Below are positions 28,165 through 38,298 of a DNA stretch of 64,000 nt, piece after piece. The position numbers and the translations under genes are program-made. The stretch covers positions 124,001-188,000 of the forward strand of contig NZ_WESC01000002.1 in assembly GCF_009184905.1 (NCBI RefSeq), read 5' to 3'. Origin of the DNA: Parvibaculum sedimenti (GTDB lineage: Bacteria; Pseudomonadota; Alphaproteobacteria; Parvibaculales; Parvibaculaceae). Position 1 is the stretch's first letter. Each line of letters starts with the position of its first letter. Under the pieces are notes generated by a model that did not search any database, was not told where the DNA came from, and saw only the letters and a list, made by a program, of their open reading frames with translations.

Positions 28165-30417
28165 TCAAATTATTGAATTCTCTGTCGTCAGATATTCAGC
28201 ATCTTCCCACAATAGCCCAATCTCGTCCTTATACAAATCTTCGCTTTTCAGGACAGCAAACTGATCGCCACGCAAATCCGGCCTTACGAAGGTCACATGT
28301 CCGCTGCGAATCAACAAGGCCCGAGCTCGCGGGGGCACCTGCACGACATAACTCTGCAACTTTCGCGCAAGACTGCCGGACGACAGTTGTTCGATGGAGA
28401 GTTCCGCGACAGCCTTCCTTGCCCGATCATCGAACTGAATGATCACGGGCTCCATCCTGCTTTCGATCATGCGGAACTTTTCAGCAACCGTGCGGAAGGC
28501 GAAGTCCGCACCATCCCGATTGATGACGAAATCCTTGAAAATTCCTCTTTCGTCGAGCTTTGACCCGGCCCGCCAATAGACTTCGCCGAAATAATTTTCA
28601 ATTGCGTCGAGCGATAGCAGATCGTCGTGCCGGTCGACCATACGGCTCATGTCGCCGATCAGGCCGGCAATCTCGCGGGGCGGCTTGTAGTCCGGCGTGG
28701 AAAAGACGGTGACCACGCTCTCCTGCCATGGATTCCGGCCTTCCCGATTGCAGCGTCCCGCAGCCTGGACGATGCTGTCGAGTCCCGCCTCCGCGCGCCA
28801 GACCTTCGGAAAGTCGACATCCACGCCTGCCTCTATCAAGCTCGTCGCAATGACACGGCAAGTTCGTCCGTCTTTCAGTCGCTTACGTACGCCAGTGAGA
28901 ATCTCACGCCGATGCGCCGCGCACTGCCGCGTTGTCAGATGCACCAACCCGTCAAGCCCTGCCTCTCCGCCTTCCCTGTAGAGCTCCAGCGCATGCTTGC
29001 GGCTGTTGACGATGACCAGCGCCTGCGGCTCCCTGCCGATGGCCCCTATCAAGGCGTGGTTATCCATCTCGCCGACGCGCTCGATGCGGGCGCGGCGCAG
29101 CCGGAGAGCGAGATCATGCGGGTCCGGCGCCAATTCACGGTCCTTCTGAAGATCGAGTCCCTCGGGAAAGCCTGGCGCGCCGAGCGCCGGCTGTGTGGCG
29201 GTACACAGAACGATCGTACAGCCGAAGAGGCACGCCAGCGTATCCAGCATGCGAACGCAAGGGATGAGCAAGTGCCGTGGAATCGTCTGCGCCTCATCAA
29301 GTATGATGATTGACCCTGCGATGTTGTGCAACTTGCGCGCCTTCGACGTCCTTGTGGCGAAGAGGCTTTCGAAGAGCTGAACATTCGTGGTTATGACAAT
29401 CGGCGCCGCCCAGTCTTCCATGGCGAGCTTCAGGCGGTCGCGGCTGGTTGGTCTCCGTTTCGTGTCCGGATGCTCCTCGTCGATCGCCGAGTGATGTTCG
29501 AGAATGTGTTCGCTGCTCAGAACGTCGCGGAAGATATCCGCAGTCTGATCGACGATGGATGTGAAAGGTATCGTATAGATGATCCGGCGATGTCCGTGCG
29601 CCTTGGCGTGGTCCAGCGCAAAGCCGAGCGAAGCCAGGGTCTTGCCTCCGCCTGTCGGGACCGTCAATGTGAAGAGGCCGGGAGACATCCCGGCCTTGCC
29701 GCGCACATGGGTCAGAATGTAACCGCGCAGTTGGTTGATATCCCCGTCACCGCGCTTCCCGGTCATATAGGCGTTAAAACGGACCAGAAATTCCGGCAGC
29801 ATGTCCTGAAGCGAAGCCCAATGCCGGTCGGGCTGCCGTCCATCCAACGTCGAATAGAAGCGCTCGGTATCCTTGAAATCCGCATCCACTAGGCAGGAAA
29901 AGAGAAAGCGCACGACGACCGAAAAGTCGAAACCTGCATAGGCCTTTCGTTTACCTATCGCCTCCATGAGTCGATTCGGCATCAGGCGCGCCAGATCGAA
30001 GGCAAGTTCGTCGCGCCAGACAGGGTCGAGCTTGTCCTCATAACGCTCGATCCTGCGTTCAAAGCATCCGATTTCGTCCGTATTCCGATCAGGCAGACCG
30101 GCATGGTGTCCCAGAATCCCGTAGGCAATGAATTCCACCATGGCGCCATCGGCGCTATCTGCCGCGACGAGTTTTTTCAGCAGGGCGGCCCCGGCAGTCG
30201 AATGATCGACGCGAATGTTCTGGCCTTCAAGCCTTCGTTGAAAATCCGGATTGTATTTGCCGAGATCATGGAAGAGGCCTGCTAGATATGCGGCCTTATC
30301 CAAACCGATGTGCTCAGCAAGGTCGGAAGCCAATTTGGCTACGGCCAACAAGTGCTCTTGGAGCGGTTGCCAATCGCTTTTATCTCGAGAGGTGCCGGAA
30401 TGAGCAAAATACGGCAT
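28165..30417 (-). CDS. cas3: Cas3 nuclease-helicase (type I-C)
   Basis: A 750-residue fusion of HD nuclease and SF2 helicase. HD motifs: His22 in QEHLL, HD at 50-51 in LFHDLGKY, His72 in VDHST and the GHH at about 104-106. Helicase motifs: Walker A PTGGGKT at 254-260, DEAQ at 374-377 (the family usually has DExH), the SLIEAGVDVDFP motif at 526-537 and QAAGRCNREGR at 551-561. It degrades DNA bound by Cascade. It is the first gene of the operon; a 55-base gap separates it from cas5c. All catalytic motifs look intact, so interference should work. Confidence 0.96.
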   Translation of the reverse strand: MPYFAHSGTSRDKSDWQPLQEHLLAVAKLASDLAEHIGLDKAAYLAGLFHDLGKYNPDFQRRLEGQNIRVDHSTAGAALLKKLVAADSADGAMVEFIAYGILGHHAGLPDRNTDEIGCFERRIERYEDKLDPVWRDELAFDLARLMPNRLMEAIGKRKAYAGFDFSVVVRFLFSCLVDADFKDTERFYSTLDGRQPDRHWASLQDMLPEFLVRFNAYMTGKRGDGDINQLRGYILTHVRGKAGMSPGLFTLTVPTGGGKTLASLGFALDHAKAHGHRRIIYTIPFTSIVDQTADIFRDVLSSEHILEHHSAIDEEHPDTKRRPTSRDRLKLAMEDWAAPIVITTNVQLFESLFATRTSKARKLHNIAGSIIILDEAQTIPRHLLIPCVRMLDTLACLFGCTIVLCTATQPALGAPGFPEGLDLQKDRELAPDPHDLALRLRRARIERVGEMDNHALIGAIGREPQALVIVNSRKHALELYREGGEAGLDGLVHLTTRQCAAHRREILTGVRKRLKDGRTCRVIATSLIEAGVDVDFPKVWRAEAGLDSIVQAAGRCNREGRNPWQESVVTVFSTPDYKPPREIAGLIGDMSRMVDRHDDLLSLDAIENYFGEVYWRAGSKLDERGIFKDFVINRDGADFAFRTVAEKFRMIESRMEPVIIQFDDRARKAVAELSIEQLSSGSLARKLQSYVVQVPPRARALLIRSGHVTFVRPDLRGDQFAVLKSEDLYKDEIGLLWEDAEYLTTENSII

Positions 30418-30949
30418 ATGACCGCTGACCTGCCGGATATTTTGTACTAGATTAATAAAGAGTATTGCACAGTTGATGTCTCTTCTAGAAGGGACATTAG
30501 CGGCTTAAACGTTTGCGGTGCTGTCGCAACCCGCATCTCAGCGACTTCACTTTCTCGTCTGAACTCGGTCCGTTACCAGTTTGAGGCGAGGGCTCTGCAA
30601 TCCTGAGATCGCTTTCCGATTGGAGTCGAAGGTTTTCCTGATCCTCGCTCGACAAATCGCTCATCGCCAAGCCGATCAGCCTGCTCAGATACATGCTGAG
30701 GAGATTGGCAGCGCCATCGTGTCGTCCGCGGAAAGGGGCAACTTGTCGGCCATCCTCAACTCTGGCACGCCTACGCGCTTGAATGAAGGCTTCATACGTC
30801 AGCACCCACCGTTCGGGTGACCTGAGCGCCAAGGTCGATATGGAGGCAATTCGCCGTTAGTGTCAGGCAATCCTCAACGACAGATGGTGTACGACTAACC
30901 CTCTGATTTCCTCGACAAGAGGTTCCTTCAAGCTCGTCGAGACACGGAA
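30418..30949. other. Upstream region of cas3 and junction with the recombinase module
   Basis: The first 80 bases before cas3 are AT-rich and must include the cas promoter, but no clear boxes stand out. The remainder is mostly covered by a weak minus-strand frame at 30497-30832. Nothing else recognisable. Confidence 0.4.
30497..30832 (-). CDS. Hypothetical small protein, doubtful
   Basis: A 111-residue open frame starting at a TTG with no good ribosome site. The sequence (PERWVLTYEAFIQARRRARVEDGRQ cannot be assigned as a whole) is charged and Arg-rich, and the C-terminal third looks disordered (PSPQTGNGPSSDEK). I recognise no family. It lies between cas3 and the tyrosine recombinase, in the same orientation as both. 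It may be real, or a remnant left by the insertion of the neighbouring module. Confidence 0.25.
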   Translation of the reverse strand: MALRSPERWVLTYEAFIQARRRARVEDGRQVAPFRGRHDGAANLLSMYLSRLIGLAMSDLSSEDQENLRLQSESDLRIAEPSPQTGNGPSSDEKVKSLRCGLRQHRKRLSR

Positions 30950-32062
30950 CTATTCAGCCGACCTCTCTTGCCGTGCAAAGATTCTGGCTGCTTGCGCCAA
31001 GGCGGGATTGGCTCTGAACAAGGACAGAAAAGCCACGGTCCCCTCGTCCATAGTTTCGTCCATCGACCGGCCCAGCGCGCCAAGCACGTGCCGACGACGC
31101 TCATCTGACGGCACGCCATAGTGCTGAAGGGTTGTATTGAGCGAGTTGTGACCGAGATTGAGCGACCAGGCCCACAGCTCTTCCACCGTATCGCACATTC
31201 CGAGCCCCAAGCGGGTCAGCGTCTTTCGGAATGCGTGAGGCGTGTAGTAGCTGATGCCCGCATCCTCAAATGCGCGTTTGAATATCCGTCTTATGGGTGC
31301 GGAGTTAGACCAGCATTCGCGCGCAATCTCGCTATCGCCGTTGGCACCCAGCTCACCGTTCCGAGGAAAGAGCGGATCGTCGGGTGAATAGCCGCGCTGG
31401 CAGAGCTCCAGCGCCCAGTCCGCAACCATCTGCTCGATATCATTGCCAACAGGAAAGAATGACGTCACCTGGCTCTTCGAGAATTTGACGCGAACGACGC
31501 CTGCATCCTGAAAGACCGTCCTTGAGACCATATCGAGATGCCTGAGATGCAATGAGGCAACCGCGTTGACCCTGATCCCCGTCAAATACATGAAAGCAAC
31601 AATTGCCCTGTCCCGGCGAGCATGAAGCGTTTCTCCGGGCATGGTCGAGAGGATGCGGCGGACCTCGTCCGGCGTCGGAACCGGTTTGGGAGGCAGCGTA
31701 CGTGCCAGCATGACCTCACGACGCGGCGGCGCAAAATAATCCACCTCGGTCGCATTCATGCTGCGATAGCCCCTCTGCTCGACGAGCCAGGCAAAGAATG
31801 CGCGACAGTGTCCGAGCGTATGAATGATCGTAGAGGCGCTGAGGGGCTGGCCATCGGCGCGGCTCGCGCGAGTCATCAGATGGTCCTTGAAGCCGATGAT
31901 CTGCTCGCGATGAAGCAGCCTGAAGTCACGATGACGCGTAAAGACCTCAAATTCGGTCAATGCTGACAGCGCCGCATCCATGCTCTTCTCACTGAGCCCT
32001 TTGGCATGCCGGAGATGCGCCTGATACGCCAGACGGCGGCGATCATTTTTCGGGTTCGACAT
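30950..32062 (-). CDS. Tyrosine recombinase (phage-type integrase)
   Basis: A 370-residue recombinase. A SAM-like core-binding domain (about residues 15-110, with SEKSMDAALSALTEFEVFTRH) is followed by the catalytic domain. Catalytic residues visible: Arg in YLTGIRVNAVASLHL, HxxR in PHAFRKTLTRLG, His in LGHNSLNTT and the nucleophile Tyr in LQHYGV. It lacks the DUF4102-type arm domain of the integrase at 9069, so it belongs to another lineage. ATG at 32062 gives the usual family start; the longer frame upstream has a low-complexity start. It is followed upstream by two small DNA-binding proteins and tRNA-Ser. Confidence 0.87.
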   Translation of the reverse strand: MSNPKNDRRRLAYQAHLRHAKGLSEKSMDAALSALTEFEVFTRHRDFRLLHREQIIGFKDHLMTRASRADGQPLSASTIIHTLGHCRAFFAWLVEQRGYRSMNATEVDYFAPPRREVMLARTLPPKPVPTPDEVRRILSTMPGETLHARRDRAIVAFMYLTGIRVNAVASLHLRHLDMVSRTVFQDAGVVRVKFSKSQVTSFFPVGNDIEQMVADWALELCQRGYSPDDPLFPRNGELGANGDSEIARECWSNSAPIRRIFKRAFEDAGISYYTPHAFRKTLTRLGLGMCDTVEELWAWSLNLGHNSLNTTLQHYGVPSDERRRHVLGALGRSMDETMDEGTVAFLSLFRANPALAQAARIFARQERSAE

Positions 32063-32123
32063 TTCGACAATCCTGAATTGCTCAATGCACAACAACAGCG
32101 AGAACAGGGTCCTCACACTAGTG

Positions 32124-32543
32124 TCATTTCTCGTCTCTGCTCTTGACCGCATATTTTTCGAAGAATGCGGACGTCCCCTGCGGGCCCACAAACCGAAAGA
32201 CTGCGCCACGGCAATCCGGGCACACGCCCGTGATACGAGCTGCGCCTTTGCGGGATGGGATCGCCTCAATCTCGCCGTCAAGCGGCAGCTTGGGACGCTT
32301 GCACCCGACACAGAAGAATTCATGCGGCTCCAACCGACATCGCAGATTCTGCCTTCGCTGCAGATGAAAGCGATTGAGCTCGTCGCCGCGGAACGCCACC
32401 GGCTTCTGATCGTCGATTGGGTGAAGCCCCTGCTTGATCCAGTTCAGGGGGGTGTTTCTGCTGACGTCATAGAGCGAACGGGTCGCCTTGAGGTCATAGA
32501 CCCAATTTGATTTAGCCTTGTTGGGATGGTGACGGCGGCGCAT
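32124..32543 (-). CDS. Small HTH protein with a zinc ribbon, recombinase-associated
   Basis: A 139-residue protein. The N-terminal part (SLYDVSRNTPLNWIKQGLHP) resembles an excisionase/MerR-like winged helix-turn-helix. It is followed by two Cys pairs, CVGC and CPDC, that could form a zinc ribbon. Such proteins are often found next to phage-type recombinases and may act as directionality or regulatory factors; this role is inferred from position. It starts at an ATG 61 bases upstream of the recombinase start and is in the same orientation, so probably the same operon. Confidence 0.6.
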   Translation of the reverse strand: MRRRHHPNKAKSNWVYDLKATRSLYDVSRNTPLNWIKQGLHPIDDQKPVAFRGDELNRFHLQRRQNLRCRLEPHEFFCVGCKRPKLPLDGEIEAIPSRKGAARITGVCPDCRGAVFRFVGPQGTSAFFEKYAVKSRDEK

Positions 32544-32628
32544 CAGCAGCCTCCCTCACGGCCGATTGAAATCTCGACGTGGAGAGATGGCTGAGAAACG
32601 CCGTACCAGGCAGGCACAAGGAAGGCCA

Positions 32629-33129
32629 TCATTTGCCCGCCCTCCTTGCGATTTCGAAGCGCAACAGGTCAGTCTCGCACCAGCGTGTGGTCCCCTTTGA
32701 AAGACGAACAGGCTCCGGAAATCCGTCCTGCTCCTTGACCCAGCGCCAGACCGTCGCAATGCCGACGCGATAGCGTGTGGCCACCTGCCTCACTGTGAAA
32801 TAGCGCTCCAGCAAGTCGGCGGGCATCTGAGAGGACGGAAGAAGGGCTGCGCCCTCCATTTTGTTCGCAGACGAGACTGATTTTTCAGATGTGGTCTTGC
32901 GCGAGCTTGCGCTCTCACACCCGGCCTTCCGCCGCTTCCTGCGCACAGGCACCGCATCAGCGGGTTCAGCAGGACGCATCTCATCCGCCGCGCCGGCTTT
33001 ATTAGAGGGCGCCGGAGATCGTGCCGGGGCAGGAGCCGCAACACCTTGTTCCTGCCTGTGAGGTACGGGCAGGTCGAGCTGACCGAACAGACCGGGCTGC
33101 GAATGAAGATCGTCTGGAGGAATTGGCAT
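32629..33129 (-). CDS. AlpA-like DNA-binding protein
   Basis: A 166-residue protein whose C-terminal 60 residues match the AlpA/MerR-like winged helix family (RYFTVRQVATRYRVGIATVW, then PEPVRLSKGTTRWCETDLL). The N-terminal 100 residues are Pro/Ala/Lys-rich and probably disordered, longer than usual for AlpA proteins (about 70 residues). AlpA proteins activate integrase genes and promote excision of prophage-like elements. It stands upstream of the zinc-ribbon HTH and recombinase genes, so it may control that module. Confidence 0.7.
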   Translation of the reverse strand: MPIPPDDLHSQPGLFGQLDLPVPHRQEQGVAAPAPARSPAPSNKAGAADEMRPAEPADAVPVRRKRRKAGCESASSRKTTSEKSVSSANKMEGAALLPSSQMPADLLERYFTVRQVATRYRVGIATVWRWVKEQDGFPEPVRLSKGTTRWCETDLLRFEIARRAGK

Positions 33130-33466
33130 ACGCGTCCTTCTCCCCGCTTTGCGGGCTGATGAAGGCGCGTCATGCGCTCAAACTGAAAATGCAGTCAGGC
33201 TGGCAGAGGTAAGGAAGTCCCCGATCTCGTCTGACCTAAGGAAAGGCTGAACCGATTCGGCCAATGCAGCAACTACTCGTCGCACCTCATCCCGCAGCCG
33301 GGCAACAAATCCCAACGAGGTTTTTTCAGGCGCTCCTCACCTCAAATTCGGACAAATCCCGGATCAGGCAAGCCACGCTGGCATTAATGGGATGTGGGGC
33401 TGGATGATGGGCCAGAGTATGCCGCATCATAAATATTTATATATTTCAATAGGTTGCAATGATTTT
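33130..33466. other. Non-coding end of the putative island next to tRNA-Ser
   Basis: No gene is visible. The last 40 bases (about 33427-33466) are very AT-rich (AAATATTTATATATTTCAAT) and touch the 3' end of tRNA-Ser. An AT-rich arm next to a tRNA 3' core is what an attachment region looks like. Confidence 0.45.
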
Positions 33467-33556
33467 TGGCGGAGAGGGAGGGATTCGAACCCCCGATAGA
33501 GTCACCCCTATGCCGCATTTCGAGTGCGGTGCTTTCAACCACTCAGCCACCTCTCC
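33467..33556 (-). tRNA. tRNA-Ser(CGA)
   Basis: On the minus strand the gene has acceptor GGAGAGG/CCTCTCC, anticodon loop CTCGAAA (anticodon CGA), the long variable arm of serine tRNAs, T arm GGGGG-TTCGAAT-CCCTC with a wobble, discriminator G and an encoded CCA at 33467-33469. It reads UCG. Its 3' end TGGCGGAGAGGGAG (plus strand, 33467-33480) is repeated at 8877, suggesting it is an integration target. Confidence 0.94.
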
Positions 33557-33726
33557 GCGAGGTATGGGGCCGGCGGCGAAGCGCCCGGCTGCCATGTGGA
33601 AGCGGCGCGGAATGTAGACCGAGGCATTGCGCGGGCACAAGTGCCTGATCGGCCATAAATCTCTCCTTTTTACGCCCAGGCGCAGAAAGGGCGTTTTGGC
33701 GAGCCCGATCCTGCTAAACTTTCGTT

Positions 33727-34494
33727 ATGAGCGATGCACGCACAGAGCAGAAACCATCGAGGCCCGGAGCGGAACGGCTACGCCCGCGCGTCTTCGCGGC
33801 CTGGGCTGTCCATGCCTTCACGGCGTCGGGGGCTGTGGTCGGGCTTCTCGCCATTTCGGCCCTGATTGCCGGGGACCTGCGCCTCGTGCTGCTCTGGCTG
33901 GGCGCGGCGCTCCTGATCGACGGGTTCGACGGACCCATGGCGCGCAAGGTCCGGGTCACGGAATTCGCGCCCCGCTTCGACGGCGCAATCCTCGACCACA
34001 TCATCGACTACCTGAATTACACGGTGATTCCGGCCCTCATTGTCTACCGCTTCGGCATGGTCCCGCCGGGCTTCGAGATCCCCGCCGCCGCCTATATCAT
34101 GACGACATCGCTCTATTGCTTCGGCAACAAGGACATGAAGACGACGGACAATTATTTCTCGGGCTTCCCGGCCGTCTGGAACCTCGTCATCCTCTATTTC
34201 TACCTGACGACGAGCGGCCCCTGGGTGAACCTGACGGCCATCGCGGTGCTGGGGGCGCTGACCTTCGTTCCCCTCAAATTCATCCATCCCTTCCGTGTCC
34301 GGGCGCTCAGGTCACTAAATCTTCTCATGACGGGCGCCTGGGGGGCGCTTACCTTCACCCTCGTCCTCGCAAGTGGGCCAAGCCTTACCCCGGCGAAAGC
34401 CATGCCGGTGGCCTATGGGGCTTTCTTGCTGGTATCTGTCTATTTCCTCGGAGTCTGCCTCTGGCGGTCGTTCCGACGGCCCGAAAGGGTCTGA
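33727..34494 (+). CDS. pcs: Phosphatidylcholine synthase
   Basis: An inner-membrane CDP-alcohol phosphotransferase of 255 residues that condenses CDP-diacylglycerol with choline to phosphatidylcholine. The signature DGPMAR with the downstream DGAILDHIIDY aspartates is visible at about residues 63-90. The spacing between AR and the next Gly-Asp group is longer than in PssA/PgsA and fits Pcs. The DNYFSGFPAVWN motif supports Pcs rather than a phosphatidylserine synthase. Seven to eight hydrophobic segments are predicted by eye. Presence of this lipid enzyme fits alphaproteobacteria that take up choline. Confidence 0.85.
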   Translation: MSDARTEQKPSRPGAERLRPRVFAAWAVHAFTASGAVVGLLAISALIAGDLRLVLLWLGAALLIDGFDGPMARKVRVTEFAPRFDGAILDHIIDYLNYTVIPALIVYRFGMVPPGFEIPAAAYIMTTSLYCFGNKDMKTTDNYFSGFPAVWNLVILYFYLTTSGPWVNLTAIAVLGALTFVPLKFIHPFRVRALRSLNLLMTGAWGALTFTLVLASGPSLTPAKAMPVAYGAFLLVSVYFLGVCLWRSFRRPERV

Positions 34495-34522
34495 AAGGGC
34501 CGGTTCCCAAGGCCTTCTCGCC

Positions 34523-34550
34523 TTGACAGGCAGTCTTCCCCCTGTATATT
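34523..34550 (+). promoter_or_regulatory. Sigma-70-type promoter of rplU-rpmA
   Basis: TTGACA at 34523-34528 and TATATT at 34545-34550 are separated by 16 bases, placed 72 bases upstream of the rplU start. The match to consensus is close, as expected for a ribosomal protein operon. Confidence 0.65.
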
Positions 34551-34567
34551 CCCCCCCAATTCGGCCC

Positions 34568-34601
34568 GGGCCGCGGCACTTCCGCCGCGCCTGGCCCTTT
34601 T
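34568..34601 (+). promoter_or_regulatory. Terminator-like hairpin in the rplU leader
   Basis: GGGCC (34568-34572) and GCGGC (34573-34577) pair with GCCGC (34584-34588) and GGCCC (34593-34597), leaving a small bulge and followed by TTTT. It lies between the promoter and the start of rplU. It could attenuate the operon, perhaps by binding L21, as leaders do in other bacteria; this is inference. Confidence 0.4.
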
Positions 34602-34621
34602 CCGTTATATGGTGGTTTCCC

Positions 34622-34933
34622 ATGTTCGCAGTCATCCGGACCGGCGGCAAGCAGTACAAAGTCGCTAAAGACGAACTCCTTGAAGTCGAGCGCGTCGAAG
34701 CGAACGCCGGCGACAAGATCGACCTTCCGGTCCTGATGATCGGTGGCGAAGGCAGCGCGACGAAGATCGGCGCGCCGCTCGTCGAAGGCGCGAGCGTGAA
34801 GGCCGAGGTCATCGAAATGACCCGCGGTCCGAAGCTCACCGTCTTCAAGAAGCGTCGTCGTCAGAATTATCGCCGCAAGAACGGCCATCGCCAGGATCTG
34901 ATGCTCGTCAAGATCGTCGAGATCGCAGGCTGA
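34622..34933 (+). CDS. rplU: 50S ribosomal protein L21
   Basis: A 103-residue L21 that binds 23S rRNA in the large subunit. The sequence starts MFAVIRTGGKQYKVAKDELL, a diagnostic L21 start, and ends with a basic stretch KKRRRQNYRRKNGHRQDL. Length is standard. The ATG at 34622 was preferred over an upstream in-frame extension because it matches the family start. rpmA (L27) follows after 17 bases, the universal rplU-rpmA pair, with obgE and a ribosome-related set further down. Confidence 0.97.
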   Translation: MFAVIRTGGKQYKVAKDELLEVERVEANAGDKIDLPVLMIGGEGSATKIGAPLVEGASVKAEVIEMTRGPKLTVFKKRRRQNYRRKNGHRQDLMLVKIVEIAG

Positions 34934-34950
34934 GGCAGGAGTAGAGACAA

Positions 34951-35229
<279 letters not shown>

Positions 35230-35277
35230 AGACGCGAGGTTTCGCCACCTCGCAGGTGGCGACCATCGAAATCGAGA

Positions 35278-35305
35278 GGGAGATGGGCCGCCATCTCCCT
35301 TTTTT
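35278..35305 (+). terminator. Intrinsic terminator of rplU-rpmA
   Basis: GGGAGATGG (35278-35286), loop GCCG, CCATCTCCC (35291-35299) and six T. A perfect nine-base stem with a T run, 48 bases after the rpmA stop. Confidence 0.9.
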
Positions 35306-35434
35306 AATGTCCTCCCTGTGCCCTTCGCAGATATCGCGGCGAGGCGCGGGAGGGCTGCGAAGGGCACTGCTCCCTCTCTGTTTTTGGCCGCGTGCCCGTT
35401 CTGCGAACGGCACTCCGGTCCGGGAGAGCACCCG

Positions 35435-37041
<1,607 letters not shown>

Positions 37042-37072
37042 CCGGACAAGGAGTTCGCCGCGAGGTCATGAA

Positions 37073-38191
37073 ATGATCGCGCGTCTCAGCAATGCCCAGC
37101 GCGTCGTCGTCAAGATCGGCTCGGCCCTTCTGACCGACAAGGAAACCGGCAAGCTCAACCGCACATGGCTCCACGCATTCGTGGAAGACGTGGCGACGAT
37201 GCGCGCACGTGGGCAGGAAATGCTGATCGTGTCCTCCGGCTCCATCGCGCTCGGCCGCCGCGCGCTCGGCCTTCCCTCCGGCAAGCTGAAGCTTGAGGAG
37301 AGCCAGGCGGCGGCCGCCGTCGGCCAGATCAGCCTCGCCCATGCCTATCAGGAAATCCTCAGCGCCTATGGCCGCAATTGCGCCCAGATCCTGCTGACGC
37401 TCGACGACACGGAAGAACGGCGACGCTATCTCAATGCGCGCTCGACGCTGAACACGCTGCTGCGCTTTGGCGCCGTGCCCGTCATCAATGAGAACGACAC
37501 GGTGGCGACGAGCGAAATCCGCTACGGCGACAATGATCGCCTTGCCGCCCGCGTGGCGAGCATGATCTCGGCGGATTGTCTTGTGCTGCTCTCCGATGTG
37601 GACGGCCTCTATACCGCGCCTCCCTCCGAGCCCGGCGCGACGCATATTCCCGAAGTCGCCGACATCACGCCCGAGATCATGGGTATGGCGGGCGACGCCG
37701 CGAGCGAAATGAGCCGCGGCGGCATGAAGACGAAAGTCGCCGCCGCCCGCATCGCGACCGATGGCGGCTGCAACATGGCGATCGCCAATGGCCGGACGCT
37801 GCACCCGCTTCGCGCGCTGGAAGAAGGCGCGCGCTGCACATGGTTCACGGCGCGCACCACGCCTGTCGCCTCGCGCAAGCGCTGGATTTCCGGCAGCCTC
37901 AAGACCATGGGTTCGATCACCGTCGACGATGGCGCGGTCAATGCGCTGCGCCATGGGCGGAGCCTTCTCCCGGCAGGCATCACCACCGTCGAGGGTCGCT
38001 TCGAGCGCGGTGACGCGCTGAGCATCCTCGACGAACAGGGTGTCGAGATCGCGCGCGGGCTGTCAGCCTATTCGAGCGAGGATGCCCAGCGTATCAAGGG
38101 CCATAACAGCAGCGAGATCGAGGAGCTTCTGGGTTTCGCGGGCCGCGCCGAAATGGTGCACCGCGATGACCTGGTGATGACGAAGGCCTGA
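37073..38191 (+). CDS. proB: Glutamate 5-kinase
   Basis: First step of proline synthesis: phosphorylates glutamate to glutamyl-5-phosphate. 372 residues: amino-acid kinase domain ([20 protein letters not shown], then [31 protein letters not shown]) followed by a C-terminal PUA domain (about 280-372). ATG at 37073 was chosen because the family N-terminus starts here; a longer open frame upstream overlaps obgE. The gene follows obgE by 31 bases, and proA follows in the same direction, as in many alphaproteobacteria. Confidence 0.95.
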   Translation: MIARLSNAQRVVVKIGSALLTDKETGKLNRTWLHAFVEDVATMRARGQEMLIVSSGSIALGRRALGLPSGKLKLEESQAAAAVGQISLAHAYQEILSAYGRNCAQILLTLDDTEERRRYLNARSTLNTLLRFGAVPVINENDTVATSEIRYGDNDRLAARVASMISADCLVLLSDVDGLYTAPPSEPGATHIPEVADITPEIMGMAGDAASEMSRGGMKTKVAAARIATDGGCNMAIANGRTLHPLRALEEGARCTWFTARTTPVASRKRWISGSLKTMGSITVDDGAVNALRHGRSLLPAGITTVEGRFERGDALSILDEQGVEIARGLSAYSSEDAQRIKGHNSSEIEELLGFAGRAEMVHRDDLVMTKA

Positions 38192-38298
38192 GACAAAGCC
38201 CGTGCCGGCCACACGTCCTTCCGGTAGCCCGGCTGTGGCCCTTGCGGTAGGGTCGACGGCGCTACACATGAGAGAACGAGCAGAAAACAGGTGGCCTC

